Origin: Lachnospiraceae bacterium
GTDB taxonomy: Bacteria; Bacillota; Clostridia; Lachnospirales; Lachnospiraceae
Reading direction: 5' to 3'
Length of the DNA: 64,000 nucleotides
NCBI GenBank assembly: GCA_015057115.1
Contig: SVEZ01000015.1
Coordinates: forward strand, 31,340 to 95,339
Shown here: positions 25,127 through 33,370 of the stretch, one piece after another
Position numbering within the stretch: the first letter of the stretch is position 1
How the letters are laid out: each line of letters begins with the position of its first letter
Position numbers and translations under genes: made by a program
The notes under the pieces: generated by a model
Told to the model about the DNA's origin: nothing
What the model saw: only the letters and a program-made list of their open reading frames with translations
Databases searched by the model: none

Positions 25127-26164
25127 ATGTTTTTTCAAGTGTATGGTGACGGTGCCGGCTGGCAGTTAATCGGCTGGGTGCTGGTATTTGCAGGACTGGT
25201 AATCGTAAACGAGATTGAACGTCGTACCAAGTGGGGCGGCTTGTTCTTCTTTGGCGTTGTACCGGTAGCATTAACCGTGTATTTTATCGCGATTTATGCG
25301 TGTGCGGCAGCCGGTGCGGGCTGGGCATTAAATAACCCTACCTATGTGCACATGAGCAGCTGGTTCCATTATGCGAAGCTGTATGCGGCAACGGCAGGAT
25401 GCTTCGGATTCATGATGATTAAATACAAATGGGGAATCGGAAAGAAAGATTGGTTTAAACCTTTCCCATTTGTTATTGTGGCAATTAACATCCTTATTGC
25501 GGTAGGAAGTGATTTTGAGTCTGCAATTCGCGGATCCATGGCGCTTGCTGAAACCGGAAGCCGTTGGTGGTTATCCTCCGAAAACGTATGGTTATACGGA
25601 GGCTGGTGGAACTGGGCAAACGGTATTGCCGGAATTATTAATATTTTCTGTATGACGGGCTGGTGGGGAATCTACAGCTCCAAGAAGAAAGATGATATGC
25701 TTTGGCCGGATATGACCTGGTGCTTCATCGTTGCTTACGACTTGTGGAACTTTGAATATACTTATAATAACTTACCGACACATGCATGGTACTGCGGTCT
25801 TGCGCTTTTATTGGCACCGACCTTTGCAAACCACTTATGGAACAAGGGTGGCTGGATTCAGAACCGTGCCAACACATTGGCTACCTGGTGTATGTTCGCA
25901 CAGGTATTCCCAATGTTCCAGGATTACAGTCGTTTTACCACCATTCCGGTGCTTTACGCAGACGGCTTTATGAAAGCATCGGTTCATCCTACAGCAGTAA
26001 ATCCAACCATGCAGGGTGTGGTTGCGGTTATTGCATTAGCAGCCAATGTACTTTGTTTGGCGGCAATTATTAAACGGTCTATTGAGCAGAAGAAGAATCC
26101 TTATAAGAATGAGATCTTTACGGATCAGAAGGATTTCCAGATTGCAATGGGACGTGCGGAATAA
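25127..26164 (+). CDS. tryptophan-rich polytopic membrane protein (DUF5692-like), candidate hydroxyproline-linked transporter
   Basis: 345 residues with about nine membrane helices and an unusual density of Trp, Tyr and Asn inside them ('GGWWNWANGIAGIINIFCMTGWWGI', 'TWCFIVAYDLWNFEYTYNN', 'TFANHLWNKGGWIQNRANT'). It matches my recollection of the DUF5692 family, for which no function is established. The start has AAGGAGAG upstream. It is divergent from hypE with shared intergenic control sequence, so a role in uptake or sensing of hydroxyproline, or of a related substrate, is a fair guess but unproven. No charged repeat or ATPase partner is seen. Confidence 0.65.
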   Translation: MFFQVYGDGAGWQLIGWVLVFAGLVIVNEIERRTKWGGLFFFGVVPVALTVYFIAIYACAAAGAGWALNNPTYVHMSSWFHYAKLYAATAGCFGFMMIKYKWGIGKKDWFKPFPFVIVAINILIAVGSDFESAIRGSMALAETGSRWWLSSENVWLYGGWWNWANGIAGIINIFCMTGWWGIYSSKKKDDMLWPDMTWCFIVAYDLWNFEYTYNNLPTHAWYCGLALLLAPTFANHLWNKGGWIQNRANTLATWCMFAQVFPMFQDYSRFTTIPVLYADGFMKASVHPTAVNPTMQGVVAVIALAANVLCLAAIIKRSIEQKKNPYKNEIFTDQKDFQIAMGRAE

Positions 26165-26173
26165 AATTGTGAT

Positions 26174-26350
26174 ATGCCGCAGGCGGGCTGTCCAATGCAG
26201 GGACGCTTTCGCTCCGCCCTCGGCGTAGCGGTACATAAGGACATAATCAACGGGGCGACTCGGAAGAATTTCTTCCGGTCGGCCCGTTTTCTATGCCCTA
26301 AGTACCGACCCCTCGCGAGGCCCTGCGTATGGACAGCCCGCCTGCGGCAT
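26174..26350 (-). repeat. dispersed structured repeat, copy C (177 bp imperfect palindrome)
   Basis: Outer arms ATGCCGCAGGCGGGCTGTCC and GGACAGCCCGCCTGCGGCAT are perfectly complementary. Read on the minus strand, the core is GTCGGTACTTAGGGCATAG, AAAACGG ... CCGTTGATTATG, CTTATGTACCGCTACG and GAGCGAAAGCG, the same order as in copy B, though the outer arms have no sequence in common with B. It follows the Trp-rich membrane protein gene by 9 bp. Confidence 0.87.
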
Positions 26351-26473
26351 GCCTGAATTTTATTTCCGACGGAAAAATGAAACTTTTTGCACCATCTGAA
26401 ACGTCTAACGTTAGTGTATTTTAACGAAGGAGTACCACATTGGGACGTACCGAATGGAAGGGAAGGTGGTTCG

Positions 26474-27175
26474 ATGGATAAAAGAAAATGGTTGAATGTT
26501 TTGCTTACAATTGGTATCATTATGGCATGTGTGCTGATTGGTTGCGGCATTGCGAAAAAAGAGACTGAGGCTAATAGCGACGCGGTTGTAAATATAAAGG
26601 AAGAGGCATCCAAGGACAGCGAGGAGAAACCGAAGGAGAACGAGGATGACAATGTGGAGAACGGGGAGCAGGAAGACGAGGATTCTTCCGAGAAGTTGCC
26701 TGATACCGTTTCCTGTATTGGTGATTCTGTAATGCTGGGAGCCAAAGCAGAAATGGAGAATCGGATTCCGGATGTATCTGTAGATGCTGAGGAATCCCGA
26801 CAGATGGCGGCAGCAAAGGATATTGTGGCAGCTCAGGAAAAGGCGGGTACTTTGGGAAAGACGGTTGTTATTGCTTTGGGAACCAATGGTCTTTTTGAAA
26901 AAGAGGATGGCCAGGCACTTATTGATGAAATCGGCCCTAAGCGAAGCATTTACTGGGTGCGGGTATACGGCAAAGATCTGGGGATTCAGGAGGATGTGAA
27001 TCAACAGATTTCAGAACTGGCACAGGAGAATGAAAATGTAACCATGCTTTACTGGGATCAGCATTCTAGCGGACATGATGAGTGGTTTTACAATGACGGC
27101 ATTCACTTAAACGGTGAGGGACGGATTGCTTATGCCGAATTTATTTTGCAGGAACTGAAAAAGGAGTCAGAATAA
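26474..27175 (+). CDS. SGNH-hydrolase-like lipoprotein
   Basis: 233 residues. A lipobox-like 'VLIGCGI' (Cys near residue 21) suggests a lipid anchor. It is followed by a ~60-residue acidic, low-complexity linker rich in Glu/Lys/Asp/Asn. The C-terminal 145 residues are an SGNH-type domain like the tail of OatA acyltransferases: 'SCIGDSVMLGA' holds the nucleophile Ser, 'ALGTNG' the oxyanion Asn, and 'YNDGIHLNGEGR' the Asp-x-x-His pair. It may remove or transfer acetyl groups on cell-wall polymers. It starts at an ATG behind GGAAGGTGG and is 4 bp from an LCP ligase gene, which supports an envelope role. Confidence 0.8.
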   Translation: MDKRKWLNVLLTIGIIMACVLIGCGIAKKETEANSDAVVNIKEEASKDSEEKPKENEDDNVENGEQEDEDSSEKLPDTVSCIGDSVMLGAKAEMENRIPDVSVDAEESRQMAAAKDIVAAQEKAGTLGKTVVIALGTNGLFEKEDGQALIDEIGPKRSIYWVRVYGKDLGIQEDVNQQISELAQENENVTMLYWDQHSSGHDEWFYNDGIHLNGEGRIAYAEFILQELKKESE

Positions 27176-27179
27176 GAAA

Positions 27180-28313
27180 ATGAAGAAACGAACAGTGAGT
27201 AAGATCGGACTGATCTTTTACTTTTTATTGACGGCGGTAGTGGGATTTTTTATTTGGAGAGTACATACAGCGAGACTGCTTCCGGAGAAATATGAAATGT
27301 TAGGCATTGCTTTTTTGGTGTGTCTGCTTTTATTTATAGGAATGTTATTTGTAAAATCCAGACAGAGCAGGTCTAAGGTGAGCCGGTTTTTTGCGGGCTT
27401 TTTCGCTTTTATCCTGGGGCTTTGTTTGTTTGCGGGAAGTGTATACGGTGCCTTGATGTTGAATGAGACCAAGGACGTGCTGATGGCTTTTGCCGGCAAA
27501 GACGGAACGGACGTGGATTTAGAGAAGCCTTTTGTGATGTATGTCAGCGGTTCCGATACCCGTAGCAAGAAGTTGGATAAGGGACGTAGTGATGTAAATA
27601 TTTTAATGGCGGTAAATCCTAAGACCCATAAGATTTTGCTTTTAAACACACCACGTGATTATTATATTCCAAACCCGGCAGGTGGCGGCGTGAATGATAA
27701 GCTGACCCACTGCGGTATGTATGGTATTGATAACTCCATGAAGGCTTTGGCTGATTTTTACGGAGTGAAAGTGGAACATTATGGACAGATTAACTTTACC
27801 GGTTTTGAAAAGTTAATTGATGCATTAGGGGGAATTACCGTGGACTCTCCGGCGGATTTTACCACCTATAAATCCAATATTCATTTTACCAAGGGCATTA
27901 ATGAATGTAATGGTAAAAAAGCACTCGCATACGCAAGAGAGCGTCATGCTTTTGCCACCGGCGACAACGCCAGAGGCGAGCATCAGATGGAGGTTATCAC
28001 CGCCATGATTAAAAAGGCATCTGATAACAAGGTGATGGTACTGGCGAATTACGGTAGTATTTTAGATAGTTTGGATGGAACCTTTGTCAGCGATTTTTCT
28101 GAGGATTCCATGTCCGGACTGGTGCGACTGTTTTTAGACGGTGCCGGAAAGTGGAAGATTTCCCGGTTCGCAGTAACCGGATCCGGTGGACGTTCCACCA
28201 CCTATTCCACCCCGAACTCCAACATTTATGTGACCTATCCGGATCCCACCAGCGTGGAGACAGCAAAGAAGAAATTAAACTGGTATCTGAAGGTGCCGGA
28301 GGAAGAAAACTAA
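27180..28313 (+). CDS. LytR-CpsA-Psr (LCP) family wall-polymer transferase
   Basis: 377 residues. The first ~100 residues hold three hydrophobic segments, then the LCP domain: 'VMYVSGSDTRS', 'LLLNTPRDYYIPNPAGGGVNDKLTHCGMYG', 'VDSPADFTTY', 'LAYARERHAFATGDNARGEHQ'. The conserved Arg and Asp residues for lipid-pyrophosphate binding are in place. LCP proteins move teichoic-acid or capsule chains from their lipid carrier to peptidoglycan on the outer face of the membrane. Likely co-transcribed with the SGNH lipoprotein, with a terminator directly behind it. Confidence 0.9.
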   Translation: MKKRTVSKIGLIFYFLLTAVVGFFIWRVHTARLLPEKYEMLGIAFLVCLLLFIGMLFVKSRQSRSKVSRFFAGFFAFILGLCLFAGSVYGALMLNETKDVLMAFAGKDGTDVDLEKPFVMYVSGSDTRSKKLDKGRSDVNILMAVNPKTHKILLLNTPRDYYIPNPAGGGVNDKLTHCGMYGIDNSMKALADFYGVKVEHYGQINFTGFEKLIDALGGITVDSPADFTTYKSNIHFTKGINECNGKKALAYARERHAFATGDNARGEHQMEVITAMIKKASDNKVMVLANYGSILDSLDGTFVSDFSEDSMSGLVRLFLDGAGKWKISRFAVTGSGGRSTTYSTPNSNIYVTYPDPTSVETAKKKLNWYLKVPEEEN

Positions 28314-28325
28314 AGATGTAAGTGT

Positions 28326-28372
28326 TAAGGCTCTAAGGGTACGCTACGGTACCTACAGAGCCTTATTTTTTT
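28326..28372 (+). terminator. terminator of the LCP gene
   Basis: TAAGGCTCT (28326-28334) pairs with AGAGCCTTA (28357-28365), followed by seven T. An inner GGTAC/GTACC stem closes the loop. Confidence 0.85.
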
Positions 28373-28470
28373 ACTCCAGATGCTGCTCCCCGAACATCTG
28401 ATTAGTACACCTGTAAAACGCGGAGCTTTCCTGTAAGTGTCACTGAAAGATTATATAATAATAATCGGAG

Positions 28471-28820
28471 TGTTAGCCTTGGAGAAAAAGAGCGTTATAG
28501 GCTAACCGAAAAATTAGCCTCAGTGCGGGAAATGAGTTGTAGGCTAACTGAAAAATTAGCCTCAGTGTGGGAAATGAGTTGTAGGCTAACTGAAAAATTA
28601 GCCTCAGCGTGAGAAGTGGATTACAGGCTAACGAAAAGAAGGAAAAGTTGGCAAAAAATGTTAGCCTATGAAGAAAAATAATAATTCAGGCTAACCGAGG
28701 CGTATGCCTGTAAGAAAAAAGTGTAATTCAGGCTAACCGAGGCGTATGCCTGTAAGGGAAAAATGAAACTCAGGCTAATAGAGCCGTGGGACAGTAAAGC
28801 AAAAATACACTTCTAGGCAT
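28471..28820 (+). repeat. tandem array of 42-bp hairpin units (array 2)
   Basis: Units begin at 28498, 28540, 28582, 28624, 28687, 28729 and 28771. Six are 42-43 bp; the one at 28624 is 63 bp because of a 21-bp insertion. Units 1-3 are TAGGCTAACTGAAAAATTAGCCT-type hairpins (AGGCTAA/TTAGCCT) plus a purine-rich linker such as CAGTGTGGGAAATGAGTTG. Units 5-6 keep CAGGC/GCCTG with a different loop and linker. A half unit precedes the first (28471-28497). Architecture as in array 1 but unrelated in stem sequence. It lies between an LCP gene and a membrane-protein gene. No coding frame runs through it in a repeated way. Confidence 0.85.
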
Positions 28821-28887
28821 CGAGAGACAAAAGTGCATGAATTTCGGAAAAGCGGGCATCCTAACAGAAAACTGTTAGGAGGAGAGG

Positions 28888-29604
28888 ATGAATTCAACAT
28901 TAAAAAGGGATGTAATGCCGTTCGTCTGGCTGGTTATTCTTACCGGAGTGGCGATGGCGTGCCTAAAGGTCATGAAAGGCGTAAGCACCTCAAGGCTGCA
29001 GTCATCCATGTGGGTTGCGGGAGAAGTAAGCGAGCCGACCCTGGGGCGATTGATGGCAGGTGTGGTTTTTCTGTTATTATCGGTGGCACTTTTATATAAT
29101 TCCATGAAAATAGAAAAAAGAGAGTCGGAGGAATCCCGCCTGTCCTGGATTTGTTCTATCGCAGGAGGAACCCTGCTTTGGATAGCTATCGGTGAGGTTT
29201 CCTGGCACTTTGGGATACCGGTGGTGAGTAAAGAAGGGGTATGGAAATTCGTGAATTTTCCACGCATTGAGAGTGTACAGGGAGTGTGGCTTTTTCTTGT
29301 AATGCTGATGGTGAATTTCCTTATCATTCGTAGAGGAAGTATTGCACTAACCATGTATCTTGCAACCTTCCTGGGAAACTGGTACGGTCATCTTTGCATG
29401 ATCGCCACCTATCCGGTGGCGCGTCTTCTGGGCTGTACTTTGGATATGCAGACCTGGAACCGGGCTGCGGGACTGGTGAACAGCATAATTCTTGCCATTA
29501 TCGGAATCTGGCTGATGCGGAAGGATACGAAATATCTGGGTACAGTAGTACTGTATGTTGCGGCAGGCACCCTATTATATGGAACTATTTTGGGGAAGGT
29601 GTAA
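28888..29604 (+). CDS. polytopic membrane protein of unknown function
   Basis: 238 residues with about seven hydrophobic helices (first at 'VMPFVWLVILTGVAMACL', last at 'LGTVVLYVAAGTLLYGTIL'). A cytoplasmic or external loop 'EEVSWHFGIPVVSKEG' region carries His and Trp that could be functional. A very good AGGAGGAGAGG site sets the start. I do not recognise the family. It stands alone between tandem array 2 and a region of broken sequence, and no terminator is obvious behind it. Confidence 0.7.
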   Translation: MNSTLKRDVMPFVWLVILTGVAMACLKVMKGVSTSRLQSSMWVAGEVSEPTLGRLMAGVVFLLLSVALLYNSMKIEKRESEESRLSWICSIAGGTLLWIAIGEVSWHFGIPVVSKEGVWKFVNFPRIESVQGVWLFLVMLMVNFLIIRRGSIALTMYLATFLGNWYGHLCMIATYPVARLLGCTLDMQTWNRAAGLVNSIILAIIGIWLMRKDTKYLGTVVLYVAAGTLLYGTILGKV

Positions 29605-30049
29605 ACCTTCCTCGCTATAGCTATGCTTTTGAACGTATATTATCAAATGAATATAGGTGAAAACGATAGCGTAAGTGAGATATTTTCGTTAATTAGTCAG
29701 ACAAATGCGGGTCTCCGAAGACATAAGGATATTCTTAATATTCTGAAAAAATTAGCACTCACCTCTTGAAGTAATCGGTGGATTTCGACTTGTTTCATAA
29801 AGTGCTGTAGAACCCGTATTTACTGGCTTTGCGGCACTTTTGCTATTTCATCTAGGAACGTCAGATGGTGTCAAAATTGGTACACAAAACTGGGGGGAGA
29901 ATTATTGATTTACCTTGTCTTTTTTTTCGCCTGAGAGTATAATGTAAGCAATTATGCGATATGGCGCGAGGAATGGAGCTACGGATGCGACCTGGCAGAA
30001 GATTATCGATATGCTGGAGAAGGAATGGAAGACTAGGGGGGGTGAAATA
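29605..30049 (+). other. intergenic stretch with a 48-codon frame, partial CIRCE duplicate and island boundary
   Basis: No convincing gene. An ATG at 29622 opens 48 codons to 29768 ('SLISQTNAGLRRHKDILNILKKL'), perhaps the end of a lost gene; a similar 'LQEHKDVLEAL' frame end lies near 31350. The 19 bases ATTAGCACTCACCTCTTGA near 29744-29765 are identical to the left half of the CIRCE site of clpB. GGTGTCAAAATTGG then TACACAAAA near 29868-29890 is repeated with a 9-bp longer centre near 33061-33092. In front of 30050 the frame of the next gene is open from 29954 but has no start signal. Confidence 0.45.
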
Positions 30050-30511
30050 ATGGAGAAGATTATCGTTTATCATGGTAGTAATGTAGAGGTACCAGAACCT
30101 CGTATTCTCCAAAATGGATTTTACAAGGATTTCGGATACGGATTCTATTGCACCAAATATGAGAAGCAGGCAAAGCGCTGGGCGTTAACCAGAAAGGGAG
30201 AATCTGTTGTTAACAGATATAATTATGCTGAGAACACGGAATTAAAGATTAAGACATTTCCGGAGATGACAGATGAATGGCTTGATTTTGTGGCAGAGTG
30301 TAGAAGAGGAACACTTCATGATTATGATATTGTGGAAGGACCAATGGCAGACGATCAGATTTGGAATTTTGTAGAAGAGTATATCGAAAGTCGTATTACT
30401 AGAGAAGCATTTTGGGAGATTGTTAAATTCAATCATCCGACGCATCAGATTGTATACTGCACAGAGGAAGCATTAAAGACTCTTGCGTTCGAAGGGAGTG
30501 ATACATTATGA
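30050..30511 (+). CDS. DUF3990-type ADP-ribosyltransferase-like protein (probable toxin)
   Basis: 153 residues from an ATG behind GGGGGGTGA. The opening 'IIVYHGSNVEVPEPRI' (His-Gly-Ser strand) followed by 'KDFGYGFYCTKYEKQAKRWALTR' is the pattern of DUF3990, a member of the ADP-ribosyltransferase clan that is usually found in toxin-like gene pairs. The final third ('ADDQIWNFVEEYIESRITREAFWEIVKFNHPTHQIVYCTEEAL') holds a Glu/Gln-rich segment where the catalytic Glu would be expected. The stop overlaps the next start by 4 bp. Target and activity are unknown; the toxin role is inferred from family and layout. Confidence 0.72.
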   Translation: MEKIIVYHGSNVEVPEPRILQNGFYKDFGYGFYCTKYEKQAKRWALTRKGESVVNRYNYAENTELKIKTFPEMTDEWLDFVAECRRGTLHDYDIVEGPMADDQIWNFVEEYIESRITREAFWEIVKFNHPTHQIVYCTEEALKTLAFEGSDTL

Positions 30512-30978
30512 AAAATAAATATTTCCCGGAAGAAGATATAGAAAAGAATGATCTTTATTTTGTTTGCTATATGATTGAGCGAGTGGCTCGTCATATCCAT
30601 CAAAGAAATCGTTATGTGGTAAATGCAATTGGAAAAGCAGGATTGTATCATTTGTTGAGTGTTGCAAATGTGTTGCATGCAGAGAATCCGTTAAAGGTGG
30701 AAGATGACTGGATCAAAGAATACGACCTTGAGTTTGGTGATTTCGATATTACAAATGTAGACAAGGATTTGGCGGAGAAAATACCTACGGCGCTTGAAAT
30801 GGGAAACGTATATCAAAGGCTAATTGTTGATACGATGAATTCCCAAGAAGATTTTGGGGATGGAATTCTTCGAGTGTATAACAACGAGATTTGCGATGTG
30901 ATTGATAATTACAATTGCAGTGCTTTTTATGAACCGTCATACGTTATTGCAAGAGCTTATCAGGCAGGTGGGTTCTAA
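30508..30978 (+). CDS. DUF3791-like protein, probable antitoxin of the DUF3990 protein
   Basis: 156 residues, ATGA overlap with the upstream gene. 'NDLYFVCYMIERVARHIHQRNRYVVNAIGKAGLYHLLSVANVLHAENP' resembles the helical DUF3791 partner that accompanies DUF3990 in many gut bacteria; the second half ('EIPTALEMGNVYQRLIVDT') is an extra acidic helical part. It probably binds and blocks the ART-like protein. DUF3791 copies often flank DUF3990 on both sides, but here only the downstream copy is intact. Base composition is more AT-rich than the neighbouring genes, in line with transfer. Confidence 0.6.
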   Translation: MKNKYFPEEDIEKNDLYFVCYMIERVARHIHQRNRYVVNAIGKAGLYHLLSVANVLHAENPLKVEDDWIKEYDLEFGDFDITNVDKDLAEKIPTALEMGNVYQRLIVDTMNSQEDFGDGILRVYNNEICDVIDNYNCSAFYEPSYVIARAYQAGGF

Positions 30979-31492
30979 ATGTTTGAAAACAATTATTGCC
31001 GGTAGTGCAGGAAATGAGGGTAATGTCGATATGGAAAAGAAAGTGTTGCCGGTTACAGAAGGAAGCTAAGACGTAGAAATAAAAACGGAAAATCTGTTGA
31101 TAAATTTTTATGTGAGTGGTGTGCTATCCATGTATAAGAATTTATTAACGCGAAAACCGTTTTTAATTTTGAGTGGTTGGTAATGAAACTTTGAAATTTT
31201 GTGGCCATATGGCCAAATAATTTCAAAATCGAACCGGCTTGATATATATGTGGTTATGAAGAATGTTTAGGCGTTCCCTGCGATTTACTTATTAGAAAAG
31301 TCTAAAAAAAGCAAACGATAAAATTACAAGAACATAAGGATGTGTTGGAAGCGTTGTGAAGCAATCTGATTATACGTACCTGCTCAGAACCACGGGGCTG
31401 TCGCACTAGATGATTAAATCATCTGGGCGACAGCCCCTCATATATAAATGCTATACGATAAAAGAAATAATTGACGTAAGGGGAAAATTTGC
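30979..31492. other. 514-bp gene-free stretch with two strong inverted repeats
   Basis: No frame with a ribosome site was found. It holds a 38-bp palindrome centred on TGGCCATATGGCCA (31190-31227, arms TTTGAAATTTTG and AATAATTTCAAA) and a long hairpin GGGGCTGTCGC ... GCGACAGCCCC with inner AGATGAT/ATCATCT (31393-31437). The second resembles terminators without a proper T run. Confidence 0.5.
31393..31437. terminator. strong hairpin, terminator-like
   Basis: GGGGCTGTCGC pairs with GCGACAGCCCC and AGATGAT with ATCATCT around TAA. Only short T stretches follow, so termination is possible but not certain. Confidence 0.45.
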
Positions 31493-33040
31493 ATGGAAAA
31501 GAAAAAACAATACATTGTTGTAGGGAGTATTACAATTGGCGCAATTTTGCTGACGCTGATTTACGGATTGCCGTTTTTGAGAGGACGAATGGTGGGAATG
31601 AATCCAAAAGCTAAGTTTGTGCATGTAGATAACGTACCGTTTGAAAAAGTACGGGATTCTCAACAAATTCCCAATGGGAGAAGTGATGACAGTATAAAGG
31701 CAGAGTGGTTTGGAGGGCGTTTGTATCTGTTGGGCGAGGGAAACCGGGAGAGCGCACTTTTTTCAACCGAAGACGGCAGAAAATATGATAGGCTAGACTT
31801 TGATGCGGACTTTTTTGAAAAAGTGGGGTTACCTAAGAAGTGGCTATCGGATTGTATAATGAGTGGGATGAAGGTTGAGAATGGAGAACTTGTACTTACT
31901 GGATATTATGATCTTGCAAATGAGTACAAATGTCCGTCGTTTACGGTGAGAACAAAAAATGGCAAGGAGTTTTACGGATATCAGGAAGTCCAGGAACCGG
32001 AAATTTTGGAACAGTATTATATGGGAAGTTTTCATATCGGTAAAACGGAAATTCGCGTTGGAGACTATTGGTACGACAACGTCTGTCGATCATTTAAAAT
32101 AGACAAAGAGAGTGGTCGTTTTACGGAAAAGTACTATTTTCTTATTTCAACGGATGGGAAGAAGTGGAAGAAGAAGTCTTTTTCTTTGCAAGGCAAAGTG
32201 GAAGGGAAAAAACACATCTACGATGAAGCCTTACGAAAAATACATTGCATTACTGATTTTCAGGAAGCATGGTGTGATGGAACGTATTTTTATATCAATA
32301 TGGCCTTCCGGGATGGAACTCATCAGGCAGAAGAGGATGAGCATGTAGCGTATAGTGAAGCATATGTGTATCGAACCAGGGATTTTGAAAAATTTGAAAG
32401 ACTGCCGATTCCGGGAACGGAGGTAGATTTAGATTCCGAACACCGGGAGATGTTGGTAATGAATAAGAACGGCAGTTACATCGGAGTGTCTGAGGAATAT
32501 AAGTATGACGGGGATTGTTATGACTGTGATAACCGATATTTGTCAAAATTGTCCATCAGCCGGGGAAAGCCGCTGAAGTTGGATTTTACTTACGAGGCCG
32601 GTGAATATCATTATTGGGGAGATGAGGATGACCAGGCCAAGGAATGGAAGCTATACCAAAATGAACAAACCGGTGGAGTGACTCTGTTCATGATTAGAAG
32701 AAACTATCCGGATTCTATTTTTGTTTCCGAAAATGAAAATGAGCCCTTCAAGGGTTATGAGGGAAAGTGGAATATAGAAAGGATGGGGCAGTGTTACACA
32801 GATAATGTGAATGGGTATCAGATTTTGGAAGTGAAAGTTGACAGCAATGAAGAAGGATGGGCTTCAAACGATTATTTAACACACCTATATATTTCAAAGG
32901 ATGGTTTTGTGAATACTTATGAGGTGGATTTGCCGAAAAAGATTCGTTATGTAAGAAATACAGAAGATACCTTGCTTGCCATTGGAGCGAATGAGCAGTA
33001 TTACATTCCCTTGGAAAAATTATATGGATTGCTGAAATAA
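31493..33040 (+). CDS. membrane-anchored extracellular protein of unknown function
   Basis: 515 residues. A single N-terminal helix ('YIVVGSITIGAILLTLIYGLPFL') after a Lys-rich start puts the rest outside the cell. The body is rich in Asp, Glu, Tyr and Trp and in short beta strands with repeated 'GRLYLLGEGNRE', 'YYFLISTDGKKWKKKSF', 'YVYRTRDFEKFERLP' patterns, as in beta-propeller or sialidase/BNR-like proteins in which 'S-x-D-G-x-x-W' blades recur. No catalytic signature is apparent. It lies inside the small island before clpB. The propeller idea is by pattern only. Confidence 0.6.
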   Translation: MEKKKQYIVVGSITIGAILLTLIYGLPFLRGRMVGMNPKAKFVHVDNVPFEKVRDSQQIPNGRSDDSIKAEWFGGRLYLLGEGNRESALFSTEDGRKYDRLDFDADFFEKVGLPKKWLSDCIMSGMKVENGELVLTGYYDLANEYKCPSFTVRTKNGKEFYGYQEVQEPEILEQYYMGSFHIGKTEIRVGDYWYDNVCRSFKIDKESGRFTEKYYFLISTDGKKWKKKSFSLQGKVEGKKHIYDEALRKIHCITDFQEAWCDGTYFYINMAFRDGTHQAEEDEHVAYSEAYVYRTRDFEKFERLPIPGTEVDLDSEHREMLVMNKNGSYIGVSEEYKYDGDCYDCDNRYLSKLSISRGKPLKLDFTYEAGEYHYWGDEDDQAKEWKLYQNEQTGGVTLFMIRRNYPDSIFVSENENEPFKGYEGKWNIERMGQCYTDNVNGYQILEVKVDSNEEGWASNDYLTHLYISKDGFVNTYEVDLPKKIRYVRNTEDTLLAIGANEQYYIPLEKLYGLLK

Positions 33041-33294
33041 TGTGTGTGATAGCGTTTGATGGTGTCAAATTTTGGAAAATTGGTACACAAAAAGGGGCTC
33101 TCGCCCAATGGGTAGCTGTAAACCGCAGCTTTTTCAAGCAAGCTTGAAAGCAGCGATTTTCATCTACCCACGTGGCTCTGAGCAGGAAAAATTGGCGTCA
33201 AATTGGCGTAAAATGCCATTTTTGACATTTTCAGACGAAACAAACACCTTGCAACCCCAGTAAAATCAAGGGTTGCAAAAAATAATCAGAAAAA
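33041..33294. other. gene-free stretch before the clpB promoter
   Basis: Contains GGTGTCAAATTTTGG then AAAATTGGTACACAAAA, an imperfect palindrome whose shorter form is at 29868; an inverted repeat GGGTAG ... CTACCC that encloses CAAGC-AA-GCTTG (about 33108-33175); a direct repeat ATTGGCGT; and TTGCAACCC/GGGTTGCAA. A 63-codon frame here has no start signal and is not credited. Confidence 0.4.
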
Positions 33295-33321
33295 TTAGCA
33301 CTCACCTCTTGACAGTGCTAA
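33295..33321. promoter_or_regulatory. CIRCE element (HrcA operator) of clpB
   Basis: TTAGCACTC, 9 bases, CAGTGCTAA. It matches the CIRCE consensus with one change in the right arm, and overlaps the -35 of the clpB promoter, the usual place for HrcA repression. Confidence 0.88.
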
Positions 33322-33337
33322 CAAAACGGACTATTAT
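33309..33337 (+). promoter_or_regulatory. sigma-A promoter of clpB
   Basis: TTGACA (33309-33314), 17-bp spacer, TATTAT (33332-33337). Consensus-like, embedded in the CIRCE site. Confidence 0.85.
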
Positions 33338-33370
33338 AAATCTAAACCTAGAAAGAATAGTAGTTGAGCA

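Noticed and set aside
26171..26745. 206-codon minus-strand frame around repeat C
   Set aside because: It crosses the repeat and the antisense of the acidic linker of the SGNH lipoprotein; low-complexity Ser/Phe composition is a reading artefact.
29622..29768. 48-codon frame (SLISQTNAGLRRHKDIL...) as a real small gene
   Set aside because: No ribosome site and it runs into the duplicated CIRCE half. It reads somewhat like a protein end, so it is noted as a possible relic only.
33072..33263. 63-codon frame before clpB
   Set aside because: No ribosome site, runs across inverted repeats and the repeated GGTGTCAAA motif; residue pattern is not protein-like.
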